Of a stretch of 33,563 nt of DNA, positions 15,476-24,141 are shown one piece after another. The notes beneath the pieces were generated by a model. The model made no database searches. It was not told the origin of the DNA and worked only from the letters and a program-made list of their open reading frames with translations. The stretch comes from Calditrichota bacterium. GTDB taxonomy: Bacteria > Calditrichota > Calditrichia > JAJRVZ01. The stretch is taken from contig JAJRVZ010000250.1 in the NCBI GenBank assembly GCA_024277055.1, positions 1 to 33,563 on the forward strand, read 5' to 3'. Position 1 is the first letter of the stretch. Each line of letters opens with the position of its first letter. A program made the translations under genes and the position numbers.

Positions 15476-16114
15476 ATGTTTACAGGATTGATTGAAGAGG
15501 TTGGCCGAATCCGTGATATTGAACCGATCTCCGGTGGCGTAAAACTGACGATTTCGGCACAGAAGATTTTAGACGATTTGAAAATAGATGATTCGGTCAG
15601 TATCAACGGGGTTTGTCTCACGGCCGTAGCGGTTGGAAACGATCATTTTATCGTGGAGGCGGTGGGGGAGACACTGGATAAAACGACCATTGACGGTTTA
15701 AAGCCGGGTACGCCGGTAAATCTGGAGCGGGCACTGAGGCTGGCCGACCGGTTGGGCGGGCATCTGGTTCAGGGCCATGTAAATGGAATCGGCGTTATTC
15801 TGCGATGGCAGCGCCGCGGTGACAACCGGTGGCTGGAGGTTGAAATTCCGGAACATTTGCAGAAATATTTAATTGAAGAGGGCAGCATTGCTATGGACGG
15901 CGTCAGCCTGACGATTGCCGCATTGAATGGAAATAAAGTCGGGGTGTCCGTCATTCCACATACCTGTAAAAATACCGTCATGTCGGGCTACGCAATAGGA
16001 CAGCGCGTGAACATCGAAACGGATTTCCTGGCCAAATATGTGGAGAAAATGTTGGGCCATTCGACGGCCCGACAGGGACTCACGGAGGATAAGTTGAAAC
16101 GGATGGGATACTGA
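15476..16114 (+). CDS. ribE: Riboflavin synthase alpha chain RibE
   Basis: A 212-residue protein starting MFTGLIEEVGRI, the hallmark of riboflavin synthase. It dismutates two molecules of 6,7-dimethyl-8-ribityllumazine to riboflavin plus the pyrimidine donor. Two lumazine-binding barrels are visible: the first with VSINGVCLTAV and the second with GHLVQGHVNG and MDGVSLTIA. Length is normal for the family. It follows ribD after a 79-bp structured gap and precedes ribBA and ribH. It lacks an evident ribosome binding site, and the start codon sits right after a predicted stem. Confidence 0.95.
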   Translation: MFTGLIEEVGRIRDIEPISGGVKLTISAQKILDDLKIDDSVSINGVCLTAVAVGNDHFIVEAVGETLDKTTIDGLKPGTPVNLERALRLADRLGGHLVQGHVNGIGVILRWQRRGDNRWLEVEIPEHLQKYLIEEGSIAMDGVSLTIAALNGNKVGVSVIPHTCKNTVMSGYAIGQRVNIETDFLAKYVEKMLGHSTARQGLTEDKLKRMGY

Positions 16115-16239
16115 GAACAGGCTCATCCCCGAAGAAGTTCTTTTGTGATTGATTTTATGGTTTGGTTACTTTTATAAAGGAAGAAATGTAAGAATTTAAC
16201 AGTATAGAAGAAGCGATCGAAGATATTCGCGCCGGAAAA

Positions 16240-17406
16240 ATGGTCATTGTTGTTGATGACGAAGACCGCGAAAATGAAGGTGATCTGATCATGGCTGCCG
16301 AGAAGGTCACGCCGCAGGCTGTCAATTTTATTGCCAAAAACGCCCGCGGCATGATTTGTACGGCGATTACCCATCAGCGGGCAAAGGAATTGCATCTCGA
16401 GTTCATGGTCGAGGATAATACGGCCCTGCACAGCACACCCTTTACGGTTACGGTGGATGCCAGGCACGGGACAACAACCGGCATTTCCGCTTTCGACCGG
16501 GCGACAACAATCCTTGCCCTGGTTGATCCGCAGACCGGGCCAAAGGATCTGGCGCGTCCTGGCCATATCTTTCCGCTGGTTGCCAAAGAGGGCGGTGTTC
16601 TGCGGCGCGCGGGTCATACCGAAGCCGCCTGTGATCTGGCGCGACTTGGCGGGCTTAGTCCTGCCGGGGTGCTGTGCGAGATTATGGATGATGACGGCAG
16701 CATGGCCCGTGTTCCGAAATTACGCCGGATCGCTGAAAAATTCGGATTGAAACTGATCACCATTGCCGACCTGATCGAATACCGGCGAATCCGTGAAAAA
16801 CTGGTACGTCGCCGGGCGGTTATTGATATGCCCACGCAATACGGGGAGTTCAAATTATTTCTGTACGAAAATATCCTGAATTCCAACGAGCATCATGTAG
16901 CATTGGTGAAAGGTAATGTTGCCGACGGCGAGCCTACGCTGGTTCGGGTACATTCGGAATGCCTGACCGGCGACGTATTCGGATCGATGCGCTGTGACTG
17001 CGGTTCGCAATTGTCGCGGGCGCTGGAAATGGTGAATGCCGAAGGACGCGGTGTTGTACTGTACATGCGTCAGGAAGGGCGCGGTATCGGCCTGGTTAAT
17101 AAGATTCTGGCCTACGCATTGCAGGAAGAAGGCAAAGACACGGTGGAGGCCAACGAAATGCTGGGCTTTAATGCCGACCTGCGTGATTACGGAATCGGTG
17201 CGCAAATATTAAAAGATCTCGGTTTGAATAAAATAAAACTGATGACCAACAACCCTAAAAAAATAGTTGGGCTGGAGGGGTATAAACTGGAAATAGTCGA
17301 TCGCGTTCCGATTGAAATTTTACCGAACGATAAGAATGAAAAATATCTGAAAACCAAACGTGATAAAATGGGGCACATGATTTTAAACAAGAAACTGGAG
17401 GTGTGA
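16240..17406 (+). CDS. ribBA: Bifunctional DHBP synthase / GTP cyclohydrolase II RibBA, start disrupted
   Basis: From ATG 16240 this gives 388 residues. The RibB half (DHBP synthase) has [10 protein letters not shown] and GHTEAACDL; the RibA half (GTP cyclohydrolase II) has the zinc site [14 protein letters not shown] and RQEGRGIGL. It supplies both precursors of riboflavin. The usual first helix is encoded upstream in frame ([16 protein letters not shown], 16192-16239) and is preceded by AAGGAAGAA and ATG at 16186, but the codon after that ATG is TAA (16189). So the natural start is blocked by a nonsense codon, or initiation occurs further down. A single change such as TCA to TAA would explain it. 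ATG 16240 would remove about 17 conserved residues. Confidence 0.9.
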   Translation: MVIVVDDEDRENEGDLIMAAEKVTPQAVNFIAKNARGMICTAITHQRAKELHLEFMVEDNTALHSTPFTVTVDARHGTTTGISAFDRATTILALVDPQTGPKDLARPGHIFPLVAKEGGVLRRAGHTEAACDLARLGGLSPAGVLCEIMDDDGSMARVPKLRRIAEKFGLKLITIADLIEYRRIREKLVRRRAVIDMPTQYGEFKLFLYENILNSNEHHVALVKGNVADGEPTLVRVHSECLTGDVFGSMRCDCGSQLSRALEMVNAEGRGVVLYMRQEGRGIGLVNKILAYALQEEGKDTVEANEMLGFNADLRDYGIGAQILKDLGLNKIKLMTNNPKKIVGLEGYKLEIVDRVPIEILPNDKNEKYLKTKRDKMGHMILNKKLEV

Positions 17407-17871
17407 ATGGCCGGAGAGGTACAGGGTCTGTTAAATGCCGATGGGCGCACATTTGCCATCGTAGTGAGCCGTTTCAATGATTTTATTTCCAATAAATTAC
17501 TGGAAGGTGCCATGGATTGTCTGAAACGTCACGGAGCGGATGAAAAGAATATCACGGTTTATCGTGTTCCCGGATCATTTGAAATACCGCTGACTGCGCA
17601 GAAAATTGCTTCGTCCGGCAAATTCGATGCCGTTATTTGTCTTGGCGCAGTCATCCGCGGAGCCACACCCCATTTCGAATATGTGGCGGCGGAAGTTTCC
17701 AAAGGCATTGCCCAGGTTAGTCTGAACAGCGGAAAACCCGTTATCTTCGGCGTTATTACCGCGGATACAATCGAACAGGCGATTGAGCGTGCCGGTACCA
17801 AAGCCGGTAACAAAGGCTGGGATGCCGCCCTCAGTGCTATCGAAATGACAGACCTCATGACGAAAATCTAA
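17407..17871 (+). CDS. ribH: 6,7-dimethyl-8-ribityllumazine synthase RibH
   Basis: A 154-residue lumazine synthase that condenses the pyrimidine from RibD with DHBP from RibBA. Recognisable segments are [28 protein letters not shown] (substrate site), [17 protein letters not shown] (phosphate and catalytic His region) and [17 protein letters not shown]. The start directly follows the ribBA stop, with GGAGGTG upstream. It completes the riboflavin pathway genes ribD, ribE, ribBA and ribH in this window. The next gene follows after 14 bp with a GGAGG site, so transcription probably continues. Confidence 0.96.
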   Translation: MAGEVQGLLNADGRTFAIVVSRFNDFISNKLLEGAMDCLKRHGADEKNITVYRVPGSFEIPLTAQKIASSGKFDAVICLGAVIRGATPHFEYVAAEVSKGIAQVSLNSGKPVIFGVITADTIEQAIERAGTKAGNKGWDAALSAIEMTDLMTKI

Positions 17872-17885
17872 ACCGGAGGTCGTTA

Positions 17886-20231
17886 ATGAAGCGCCCTGTT
17901 CTCAACGTGTTGATTGCCCTGGCAATCGGCACCATCGGATTTACACAAGACCTGCATGACTGGCAGGTCAAAAGTTACATGAATGATATCACCGGTATTG
18001 AGTATGCCGGTGGAAAAATCTGGGCCAGTACTACCGGCGGGGTGCTCAGTTTTGATGTTCAGGATTCTTCCTATCGTTCCTATACCAATATCGATGGGTT
18101 ATCATCCCTGAAACTTACGTGTGTTGTCAAAGATACCTATGAACGCCTGGTATTCGGTTCGGCTGACGGACAGATCAACTTGCACGACCCGAAAACGGGC
18201 GGCTGGCAGTACAGCACAAAGCTGGCGGGCCAGTATATCAGCGGCCTGCACGTAACAGGCGATACGCTCTGGGTTGCCACCGCAGAAGGCGCGGGCGTAT
18301 TTATTTTGAATCAGAACGGGCTTGAGTTCAGGGATTTTTATAATAACCTGCCGCGCCGGATCGGTGCATCTTCAGATATTACGGTGTTTGCCAATCGCGT
18401 TTATTTCGGTACGAATAAAGGCGTGTTGTCCGCCCCTTCCGATTTCCTGGCAAATAATCTTAAAATCGCCGACGCCTGGCAGGTTGCGGATAATTCAAAT
18501 TTTCTGCCGTCCGATAATGTACTCGGCCTGCGGGCAATCGGTGATACCCTTTACATCGGTACGGATCTTGGAGTAGCCTGGATAGCCGGTGACGGCACTG
18601 GTGATATCCTGGGTAACTGGACACGAGGGTACGCATCCGATTTCGCCGGAATTAACGGTATTCTATATATTATCCGCTATTCCAATTATTATAAGAAACA
18701 GGGAAACGGTTTTGTATTTGCCGGGGAACCGGGGCTTGCAATTCAGGATATTACTGTGGATAGTGAGCAAAATCTCTGGATGGGGTTACGTCGCGGCGGT
18801 ATTTTAAAACATAACTGGCAACGACCGTTACTTACGCCCGGCCCGGCCAGCAATCATGTCGGCGTGATTACACGCGACAAAACAGGAAAATTCTGGATAT
18901 CTTCCGGCAAACTGAAAATCTATTTTTCCGACGGCTTTTATATTTACGATAAAAATGAATGGGTCAATTACAAATTTCGCGCTGACGACTGGTACCGCAA
19001 AAACCAGACGGTTTCCGTTTACCGCGACCGGTTGGGAAATATCTGGATGGGCACCTGGGGCGGCGGAATGTTCATGTATGACGGACAGCAGTTTAATTTT
19101 TTTCACAACTGGCGTCTGGATGGGTTTTTAACGGCCACATTTGTAGATACCGTTATTGATATGCCTGTTTCCGATGCAGATGTAGCGGGCCACGATTGTC
19201 TGGGTGAAGCCGCCGTGGGAGTGAATGATTATTCGGTGGTCACTGATTTTGCCGAAGACAGCGAAGGCAATCTCTGGATCAGCAGCTACGGGCCGTCGGA
19301 CGGGCGCTATATTACCGTCGTTCCGCGGGATATAAACGGCAAACTGGATATTGATTGTGCGAACTGGGTAACCTTCGGGACAAATATAGGAATGTCTAAC
19401 GATGAGGGCGAAGTCACAACCATAGAATTTGATGATTTCGGCCGCCTGTGGATCGGCACTTTCGTCGATAACAGCGGTATCCTGGTTTTTGATTTTAACC
19501 ATACCATTTATGACCGGAGTGATGATCAGGTTTTTCGCATTCAAAAAGGAACGGACAATTTATACAGCAATGTTATCCTGGATCTGAAAAAGGACAGAGA
19601 TGGTGTAATGTGGATCGGCACGGATGCCGGGCTTAATTCATACGACGGCGTAAATTTTTATAAACATGTCGGAGAGATCGGACCGGTCGAAAATAAAATC
19701 AATCAGATATTTGTCGATTCGAATAACAATAAATGGTTTGCGACCGACGGCGGTCTGAGTGTGCTTCAGGGTGATAAAAGCCCCTGGGACCCTGCCGCCT
19801 GGGTTCAGTATACGCCCGAAAACAGCGGATTGCCGGACCCGGTTGTAAACAGTATTTATATCGATCAGAACAGCGGTACGGCTTATATCGGTACAGAAGG
19901 TGGACTGGCGTTGTTCAGCGGCCCCTTCACTGAATTTCGCGCCGGCTTCGACGCCGTAGCCACCGGGCCAAATCCTTTTGTTATCGGCAGGGAAACTCCG
20001 TTTTACACCATTCAAAATATGATGGCCAATTCCACTGTAAAGATCCTGAGTTTGAACGGAAGACTGATCAGGCTGTTGTCCGGCGAAAACGGACTGGTGC
20101 AGGGCAGCCGTGCCCGCTGGGACGGACGTGACAGTGAGGGGAAAATAGTTCCCAGCGGAATTTATGTGTATCTTGTCTACACGCATGGCGGTGCAACCGC
20201 TTCCGGTAAAATAGCGGTCATTAAACCATAA
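17886..20231 (+). CDS. Exported two-component-regulator-type propeller protein with FlgD-like C-terminal domain
   Basis: A 781-residue protein with a signal peptide (about residues 1-21). The body contains repeated propeller blades with the Reg_prop signature, for example NLWMGLRRGG, NIWMGTWGGGMFMYDG, NLWISSYG, RLWIGTFVDN, VMWIGTDAGLNSYDG and NKWFATDGGLSV. Reg_prop domains are known as sensor modules of hybrid two-component systems, but here no TM or kinase follows. The C-terminal 95 residues (TGPNPF ... RWDGRDSEGKIVPSGIYVYL) resemble FlgD-like Ig domains found on secreted proteins of FCB bacteria. GGAGG lies just before the ATG. Role unknown; it sits between riboflavin genes and recN, separated from recN by 7 bp. 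Confidence 0.85.
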   Translation: MKRPVLNVLIALAIGTIGFTQDLHDWQVKSYMNDITGIEYAGGKIWASTTGGVLSFDVQDSSYRSYTNIDGLSSLKLTCVVKDTYERLVFGSADGQINLHDPKTGGWQYSTKLAGQYISGLHVTGDTLWVATAEGAGVFILNQNGLEFRDFYNNLPRRIGASSDITVFANRVYFGTNKGVLSAPSDFLANNLKIADAWQVADNSNFLPSDNVLGLRAIGDTLYIGTDLGVAWIAGDGTGDILGNWTRGYASDFAGINGILYIIRYSNYYKKQGNGFVFAGEPGLAIQDITVDSEQNLWMGLRRGGILKHNWQRPLLTPGPASNHVGVITRDKTGKFWISSGKLKIYFSDGFYIYDKNEWVNYKFRADDWYRKNQTVSVYRDRLGNIWMGTWGGGMFMYDGQQFNFFHNWRLDGFLTATFVDTVIDMPVSDADVAGHDCLGEAAVGVNDYSVVTDFAEDSEGNLWISSYGPSDGRYITVVPRDINGKLDIDCANWVTFGTNIGMSNDEGEVTTIEFDDFGRLWIGTFVDNSGILVFDFNHTIYDRSDDQVFRIQKGTDNLYSNVILDLKKDRDGVMWIGTDAGLNSYDGVNFYKHVGEIGPVENKINQIFVDSNNNKWFATDGGLSVLQGDKSPWDPAAWVQYTPENSGLPDPVVNSIYIDQNSGTAYIGTEGGLALFSGPFTEFRAGFDAVATGPNPFVIGRETPFYTIQNMMANSTVKILSLNGRLIRLLSGENGLVQGSRARWDGRDSEGKIVPSGIYVYLVYTHGGATASGKIAVIKP

Positions 20232-20238
20232 CAATACC

Positions 20239-21942
20239 ATGCTGAAGCGATTATTCATTAAAAACTTCGCCATTGTCGACGAGCTGGAAGTCCAATTTGA
20301 AAACGGATTTCAGGTAATCACCGGAGAAACCGGCGCCGGTAAGTCCATTCTGGTGGGTGCCATTTCTTTACTTTGCGGAGAACGGGCCAGCAGTGATCTC
20401 ATTCGTACCGATGCGCAAAAGGCGATCATTGAAGCGGAGATTGCCACCCGGCAAACGGACGAAGTTCTGGCGACACTGCGAGATGCCTCCATCGAACCGT
20501 TCGATAACCTGATTCTTCTGCGCCGTGAGATCAACAGTTCCGGTGTGAGCAGGGCGTTTATAAATGATACACCGGTAAATCTGAATGTGATGAACCGGGT
20601 TACGCGACAGTTAATGGATTTGCACGGGCAGCACCAGCATCAGAGCCTGCTGTATCCCGTCAATCACATTTCGTACCTGGATGCCTTCGGGCAACTGGGA
20701 ACACTGAAAGATAAATACCGGGAAATATTCAATTTTTACAATCAAACGGCGGAGCAGTTGCGTCGGTTACAGGCACAAAAAAGAGCGGCCATCGATCGGC
20801 ATGATCTGTATTCATTCCAGCTTAATGAACTGCGCACGGCAAATCTGGATGCTGATGTCTGGCATGAACTTAAAAACGAGGGCCGAATCCTTGAAAACAG
20901 CGAGATGTTGTATAAGGCTGCCCAGACCGTCAGCGGTCTTTTGTATGAATCGGATGAAAGCGCTTTAACGTCGGTGGCAAAAGCCATGGAGCAACTGCGT
21001 CAGATCGCGGCTGTCGATGCCTCTTTTGAGGAAACAGTGAAAGAACTGGAATCGGCGCGATTGAGCCTGGAAGAAATCGGCAGGCAGACACAGAATTATT
21101 ACAACAATCTGCAATTTAATCCTGAAAGACTGGAAGAGATCAGGAATCGTGAGGCGGAAATCGAATGGCTGCTTAAAAAGTATCAGAAAAATTCGATGGA
21201 GGAATTGATTGAACTGGAAAAGCAATTATCCGACGCGGTAAAAGAAATGGGAAATTACGACGTTCAGATAGAAGAAACTGAAAAAGCGTTACAGGCTGCA
21301 AAAAAGGAGTTGTCGGAACTGGCCGAACAGCTGAGTCTGAAACGAAAAACGGTTGCCGAACAATTTGCGCTGAAAATTGAAGATGTTTTGCATACCCTGG
21401 GCATGGATTCTGCCGGTTTCACCGTGAAAATCAGCCGGGAAGAGACACTGGCGGGTCCCATAGAAATAAACAACCGGCATTATAAGGCCTTCGACACGGG
21501 CTGTGATATCATTGAGTTTTATGTTACCACCAATGCCGGCGAAAGTGCCCGTCCTCTCAGTAAAATAGCATCGGGGGGAGAAATATCGCGAACCATGCTG
21601 GCCGTAAAGTCCATCCTTGCCAGTTCCGATAATATTCCCGTTCTGATATTCGATGAAATTGACAGTGGAATTTCCGGTCAGGTGGCGCAAATCGTCGGGG
21701 ATAAAATGAAGCAGATTGCAAAGGACCGACAACTGATCGTAATCACTCATCTGCCGCAGATCGCCGCTCAGGCCCGAACCCATTATTCGGTTTCAAAATC
21801 AACCGATAACGGCCGGACCTTTGTAACCGTCAGGCAGCTTTCTGCAGAGGAAAGAGTAAAAGAAATAGCAGGACTGCTGGCCGGAAAATCGATCAGCGAA
21901 CAAGCGCTCGAAAATGCACGCGATTTACTTTTATCAAATTAA
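20239..21942 (+). CDS. recN: DNA repair protein RecN
   Basis: A 567-residue SMC-like ATPase involved in double-strand-break repair. The N-terminus MLKRLFIKNFAIVDELEVQF leads to Walker A GETGAGKS (about residues 31-38). A central coiled-coil region spans roughly 155-370, rich in Glu, Lys, Gln and Leu. The C-terminal head has the ABC signature ASGGEISRTMLA, Walker B VLIFDEIDSGISG and the H-loop VITHLPQIAA. Length is normal for RecN. It starts 7 bp after the propeller gene and appears to be the last gene of the rib run. Confidence 0.96.
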   Translation: MLKRLFIKNFAIVDELEVQFENGFQVITGETGAGKSILVGAISLLCGERASSDLIRTDAQKAIIEAEIATRQTDEVLATLRDASIEPFDNLILLRREINSSGVSRAFINDTPVNLNVMNRVTRQLMDLHGQHQHQSLLYPVNHISYLDAFGQLGTLKDKYREIFNFYNQTAEQLRRLQAQKRAAIDRHDLYSFQLNELRTANLDADVWHELKNEGRILENSEMLYKAAQTVSGLLYESDESALTSVAKAMEQLRQIAAVDASFEETVKELESARLSLEEIGRQTQNYYNNLQFNPERLEEIRNREAEIEWLLKKYQKNSMEELIELEKQLSDAVKEMGNYDVQIEETEKALQAAKKELSELAEQLSLKRKTVAEQFALKIEDVLHTLGMDSAGFTVKISREETLAGPIEINNRHYKAFDTGCDIIEFYVTTNAGESARPLSKIASGGEISRTMLAVKSILASSDNIPVLIFDEIDSGISGQVAQIVGDKMKQIAKDRQLIVITHLPQIAAQARTHYSVSKSTDNGRTFVTVRQLSAEERVKEIAGLLAGKSISEQALENARDLLLSN

Positions 21943-22007
21943 CCTCCGGCAAAATCGAAAGACAAAAATCGTATAAAACGAATCAGGAATCAGGACGGTC
22001 GTAAATC

Positions 22008-22026
22008 ATAAGTAACTTATTATAAT
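22008..22026 (+). promoter_or_regulatory. Palindrome adjoining a consensus -10 box
   Basis: ATAAGT-A-ACTTAT (22008-22020) is a perfect 6-1-6 palindrome directly followed by TATAAT (22021-22026). No good -35 box is seen 17 bp upstream. The position, 70-90 bp before the unknown gene at 22096, suits a repressor or activator site on its promoter. Confidence 0.45.
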
Positions 22027-22095
22027 TATATAACTTGCATTTACTTTTAATGTTTGTTAATTTGCCAGCGCATCAAGACTGGGAGGTACGGGGCA

Positions 22096-22758
22096 ATGAA
22101 ATCATGGTTCAAGAGTTTCGATCCGCTTCTTTTGGATGACCTGTCAAAGGGTGATCGCTATTTTCTGAAACTGTTCAAAAAGAAATCTAAAACAACGATG
22201 CGCGAAGGTGCGCTTGCTCCCGATGAATTAAAAAAACTGGTTACAACAATCGGTGTTGGTAAAAAAGTGAATATCGTCAGGCTGTCCTATGACGGTACGC
22301 CGGAGGACAGGCCTGTATCCGTAAAAATCACTGATATTCGGGATGATCATTTTTCAGGAAAGGTGATAAACGTAGAGCGATCCATCCGCCAGAGTCAGGA
22401 TGACCGCCTGGTGTATGTGAAAGGCGGTGGTGGTTCCATAGAATTCTATTTTGATGACGGCGACATTATGAGTATTGAAGAAGATGTGGATGAGGCCATT
22501 GTCGTACAGCGAAATACCGAAGAAATTAAAGAAATTCTTGATGCGCTTGATTTAGGTGAAGATATACTTATCAGCTACTATGACAAAGATGAAGGCGGTG
22601 TTATTAACGGTGTCGGTGTGTTAAAAGACAAAAACATGGAAACGATGGATTTCACCGTTGAACTAAAACTCATTAATGAAATCGAATTGAACGAGAAAAA
22701 AGAGATACATTTAAATCTTGAGAAAGACAGTATTCTGGATATCGAAGTTGTTTTTTAG
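22096..22758 (+). CDS. Hypothetical protein with two similar-looking beta-rich halves
   Basis: A 220-residue soluble protein that I do not recognise. The N-terminus MKSWFKSFDPLLLDDLSKGDRYF is helical and amphipathic. Two beta-rich regions follow: about 65-140 (VNIVRLSYDG ... VSVKITDIRDDHFSGKVINV) and about 165-220 (ILISYYDKDEGGVINGVGVL ... IHLNLEKDSILDIEVVF). These could be two small barrels. There is no signal peptide, TM helix or catalytic motif, and acidic residues are plentiful. The start at 22096 is set by GGGAGG about 10 nt upstream; an in-frame ATG at 22054 lacks such a site. It is monocistronic, with its own palindrome/-10 region and a terminator after it. Confidence 0.7.
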   Translation: MKSWFKSFDPLLLDDLSKGDRYFLKLFKKKSKTTMREGALAPDELKKLVTTIGVGKKVNIVRLSYDGTPEDRPVSVKITDIRDDHFSGKVINVERSIRQSQDDRLVYVKGGGGSIEFYFDDGDIMSIEEDVDEAIVVQRNTEEIKEILDALDLGEDILISYYDKDEGGVINGVGVLKDKNMETMDFTVELKLINEIELNEKKEIHLNLEKDSILDIEVVF

Positions 22759-22789
22759 TTGAATGTGAATTAAAAAGTTGAAATTTTAC

Positions 22790-22819
22790 AAGGCTGGCCT
22801 GTCGTCAGTCTTTTTTTTT
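22790..22819 (+). terminator. Rho-independent terminator after the hypothetical gene
   Basis: AAGGCTG (22790-22796) pairs with CAGTCTT (one G·U) around a 9-nt loop and leads into a run of nine T (22811-22819). Confidence 0.8.
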
Positions 22820-22930
22820 GCACTTCCGTGGAATTTAAGAAATTACTACTCGTTATATTTCCTTTCAATATATTGATTTGAATTGTTAAATTATCAGAAC
22901 TTTTAAATAATAAAACCGACAGGAGAGTAA

Positions 22931-23971
22931 ATGGTCAGCAAAGATCAAATTCTGGCAGAACTGAAATCGATTAACTATCCGGGATTTAAAAAAGATATTA
23001 TTTCATTCGGACTGGTGAAGGATGTCCTGATTGACGGTGGAGCCGTGCAGTTGATTCTGGATATACGAACGCAGGATCAGAAAGTCATCCAGCAAATTAT
23101 AGATTCGGTAAAACTGGCGGTACAGGCCATTGACGGGGTAAACTCGGTGGAAACGAAGTTGGGAGCTGCTGCGGCACAACCGGCGCCCACACAGGATTCC
23201 GCCTATTTGCCCGGAGTAAAATATAAAATTGCGGTCGCCAGCGGAAAAGGCGGTGTTGGTAAATCCACGGTTGCGGTGAACCTGGCAGTTGCCCTGGCGA
23301 AACAGGGTCATAAAGTCGGGCTGCTCGACGCTGATATTTACGGTCCGAGTATTCCTTTGATGCTGGGTGTAAGCACACGTCCGGATTTTGACGGTCAGAA
23401 ATTAAAACCGATCGATCGATACGGTGTAAAACTGATGTCACTGGGTTTCCTGCTGACGGATGAAAGTCCGGTTATCTGGCGGGGGCCGCTGGTAATGCGC
23501 GCCATTCAGCAGTTAATGAAGGATGTTGACTGGGGTGATGTCGATATTATGCTGTTTGATATGCCGCCGGGAACAGGGGATGCACAACTGACGCTTTCGC
23601 AATCCGTCAGTCTGGACGGCGCCGTGATTGTCTCAACCCCGCAGGATGTTGCCCTGCTGGATGCGGTGAAAGGCGTACAAATGTTCCAGAAAGTAAACGT
23701 ACCGATCCTCGGTATCGTAGAAAACATGAGTTATTTTTTATGCCCCCATTGCAACGAGCGAACAGATATTTTTGATTCAGGCGGCGTAAAACGGGAATGT
23801 GACCGTCTGGGAGTTCCGTTGCTTGGTGAAATTCCTCTGGATACCGAGATACGGGCCGGAGGGGACAGTGGTACGCCGGTGGTTCAAAAGAATCCGGAGA
23901 ATCCACAATCTTTATCATTTATGCATATTGCCAAACGGATTACAGCTAATCTGTTCCGTACCGGGGAGTAA
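22931..23971 (+). CDS. mrp: Mrp/ApbC-type P-loop Fe-S cluster carrier
   Basis: A 346-residue protein. The N-terminal 75 or so residues are a DUF59/MIP18-like domain (ILAELKSINYPGFKKDII ... DGVNSVETKLG). The ParA/MinD-like ATPase follows with the deviant Walker A GKGGVGKSTVAVNL, FDMPPGTGDAQLTLSQ and, near the C-terminus, the cluster-binding CPHC (LCPHCNERTDIF). The family binds and transfers [4Fe-4S] clusters to apoproteins. GGAGAG lies just upstream of the ATG. It may serve Fe-S enzymes such as the radical SAM protein, but that is inference. A hairpin begins inside its last codons and stop. Confidence 0.93.
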   Translation: MVSKDQILAELKSINYPGFKKDIISFGLVKDVLIDGGAVQLILDIRTQDQKVIQQIIDSVKLAVQAIDGVNSVETKLGAAAAQPAPTQDSAYLPGVKYKIAVASGKGGVGKSTVAVNLAVALAKQGHKVGLLDADIYGPSIPLMLGVSTRPDFDGQKLKPIDRYGVKLMSLGFLLTDESPVIWRGPLVMRAIQQLMKDVDWGDVDIMLFDMPPGTGDAQLTLSQSVSLDGAVIVSTPQDVALLDAVKGVQMFQKVNVPILGIVENMSYFLCPHCNERTDIFDSGGVKRECDRLGVPLLGEIPLDTEIRAGGDSGTPVVQKNPENPQSLSFMHIAKRITANLFRTGE

Positions 23972-23977
23972 TTCCCC
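23961..23977 (+). promoter_or_regulatory. Hairpin overlapping the mrp stop codon, near-copy of the terminator stem
   Basis: GGGGA and TCCCC flank the TAA of mrp. The surrounding ACCGGGGAGTAATTCCCC is a near-copy of the terminator stem that begins 33 bp downstream (ACCGGGGATATAATCCCC). No T-run follows this first copy. Confidence 0.45.
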
Positions 23978-23992
23978 ACTTTAATATCACAT

Positions 23993-24027
23993 ACCGGGGA
24001 TATAATCCCCGGTGTATTTTTTATTTG
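23993..24027 (+). terminator. Rho-independent terminator after mrp
   Basis: ACCGGGGA (23993-24000) and TCCCCGGT (24006-24013) form a perfect 8-bp stem with a 5-nt loop, followed by GTATTTTTTATTTG. It separates mrp from the Cas6-like gene. Confidence 0.85.
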
Positions 24028-24096
24028 TCCCTATTTCATTTTGCTAATATACTGATTTTAAAGCGATTACGGCGTAACGATATTTTAAACGGTTTT

Positions 24097-24105
24097 TGGT
24101 ATAAT
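24097..24105 (+). promoter_or_regulatory. Extended -10 promoter of the Cas6-like gene
   Basis: TGGTATAAT is an extended -10 element with a perfect TATAAT at 24100-24105. No clear -35 box lies upstream. Transcription would start at about 24112, at the base of the leader hairpin. Confidence 0.5.
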
Positions 24106-24110
24106 AATTG

Positions 24111-24134
24111 CCCTGATAACTTCGTAAATCAGGG
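24111..24134 (+). promoter_or_regulatory. Leader hairpin abutting the Cas6-like gene ribosome binding site
   Basis: CCCTGAT (24111-24117) and ATCAGGG (24128-24134) form a perfect 7-bp stem with a 10-nt loop containing TTCG. The 3' arm includes the first bases of the Shine-Dalgarno sequence GGGGAG (24132-24137), so the folded RNA would partly mask translation from the ATG at 24142. Confidence 0.55.
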
Positions 24135-24141
24135 GAGTTTT

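Noticed and set aside
15397-16239. FMN riboswitch in the rib gaps
   Set aside because: The conserved FMN aptamer core was not recognised; the gaps are too short or lack its conserved segments.
24025-24141. Longer start for the Cas6-like gene
   Set aside because: The extra 39 codons cover the terminator tail, the promoter and the leader hairpin. The ribosome site AGGGGAG and the Cas6 N-terminus both point to 24142.
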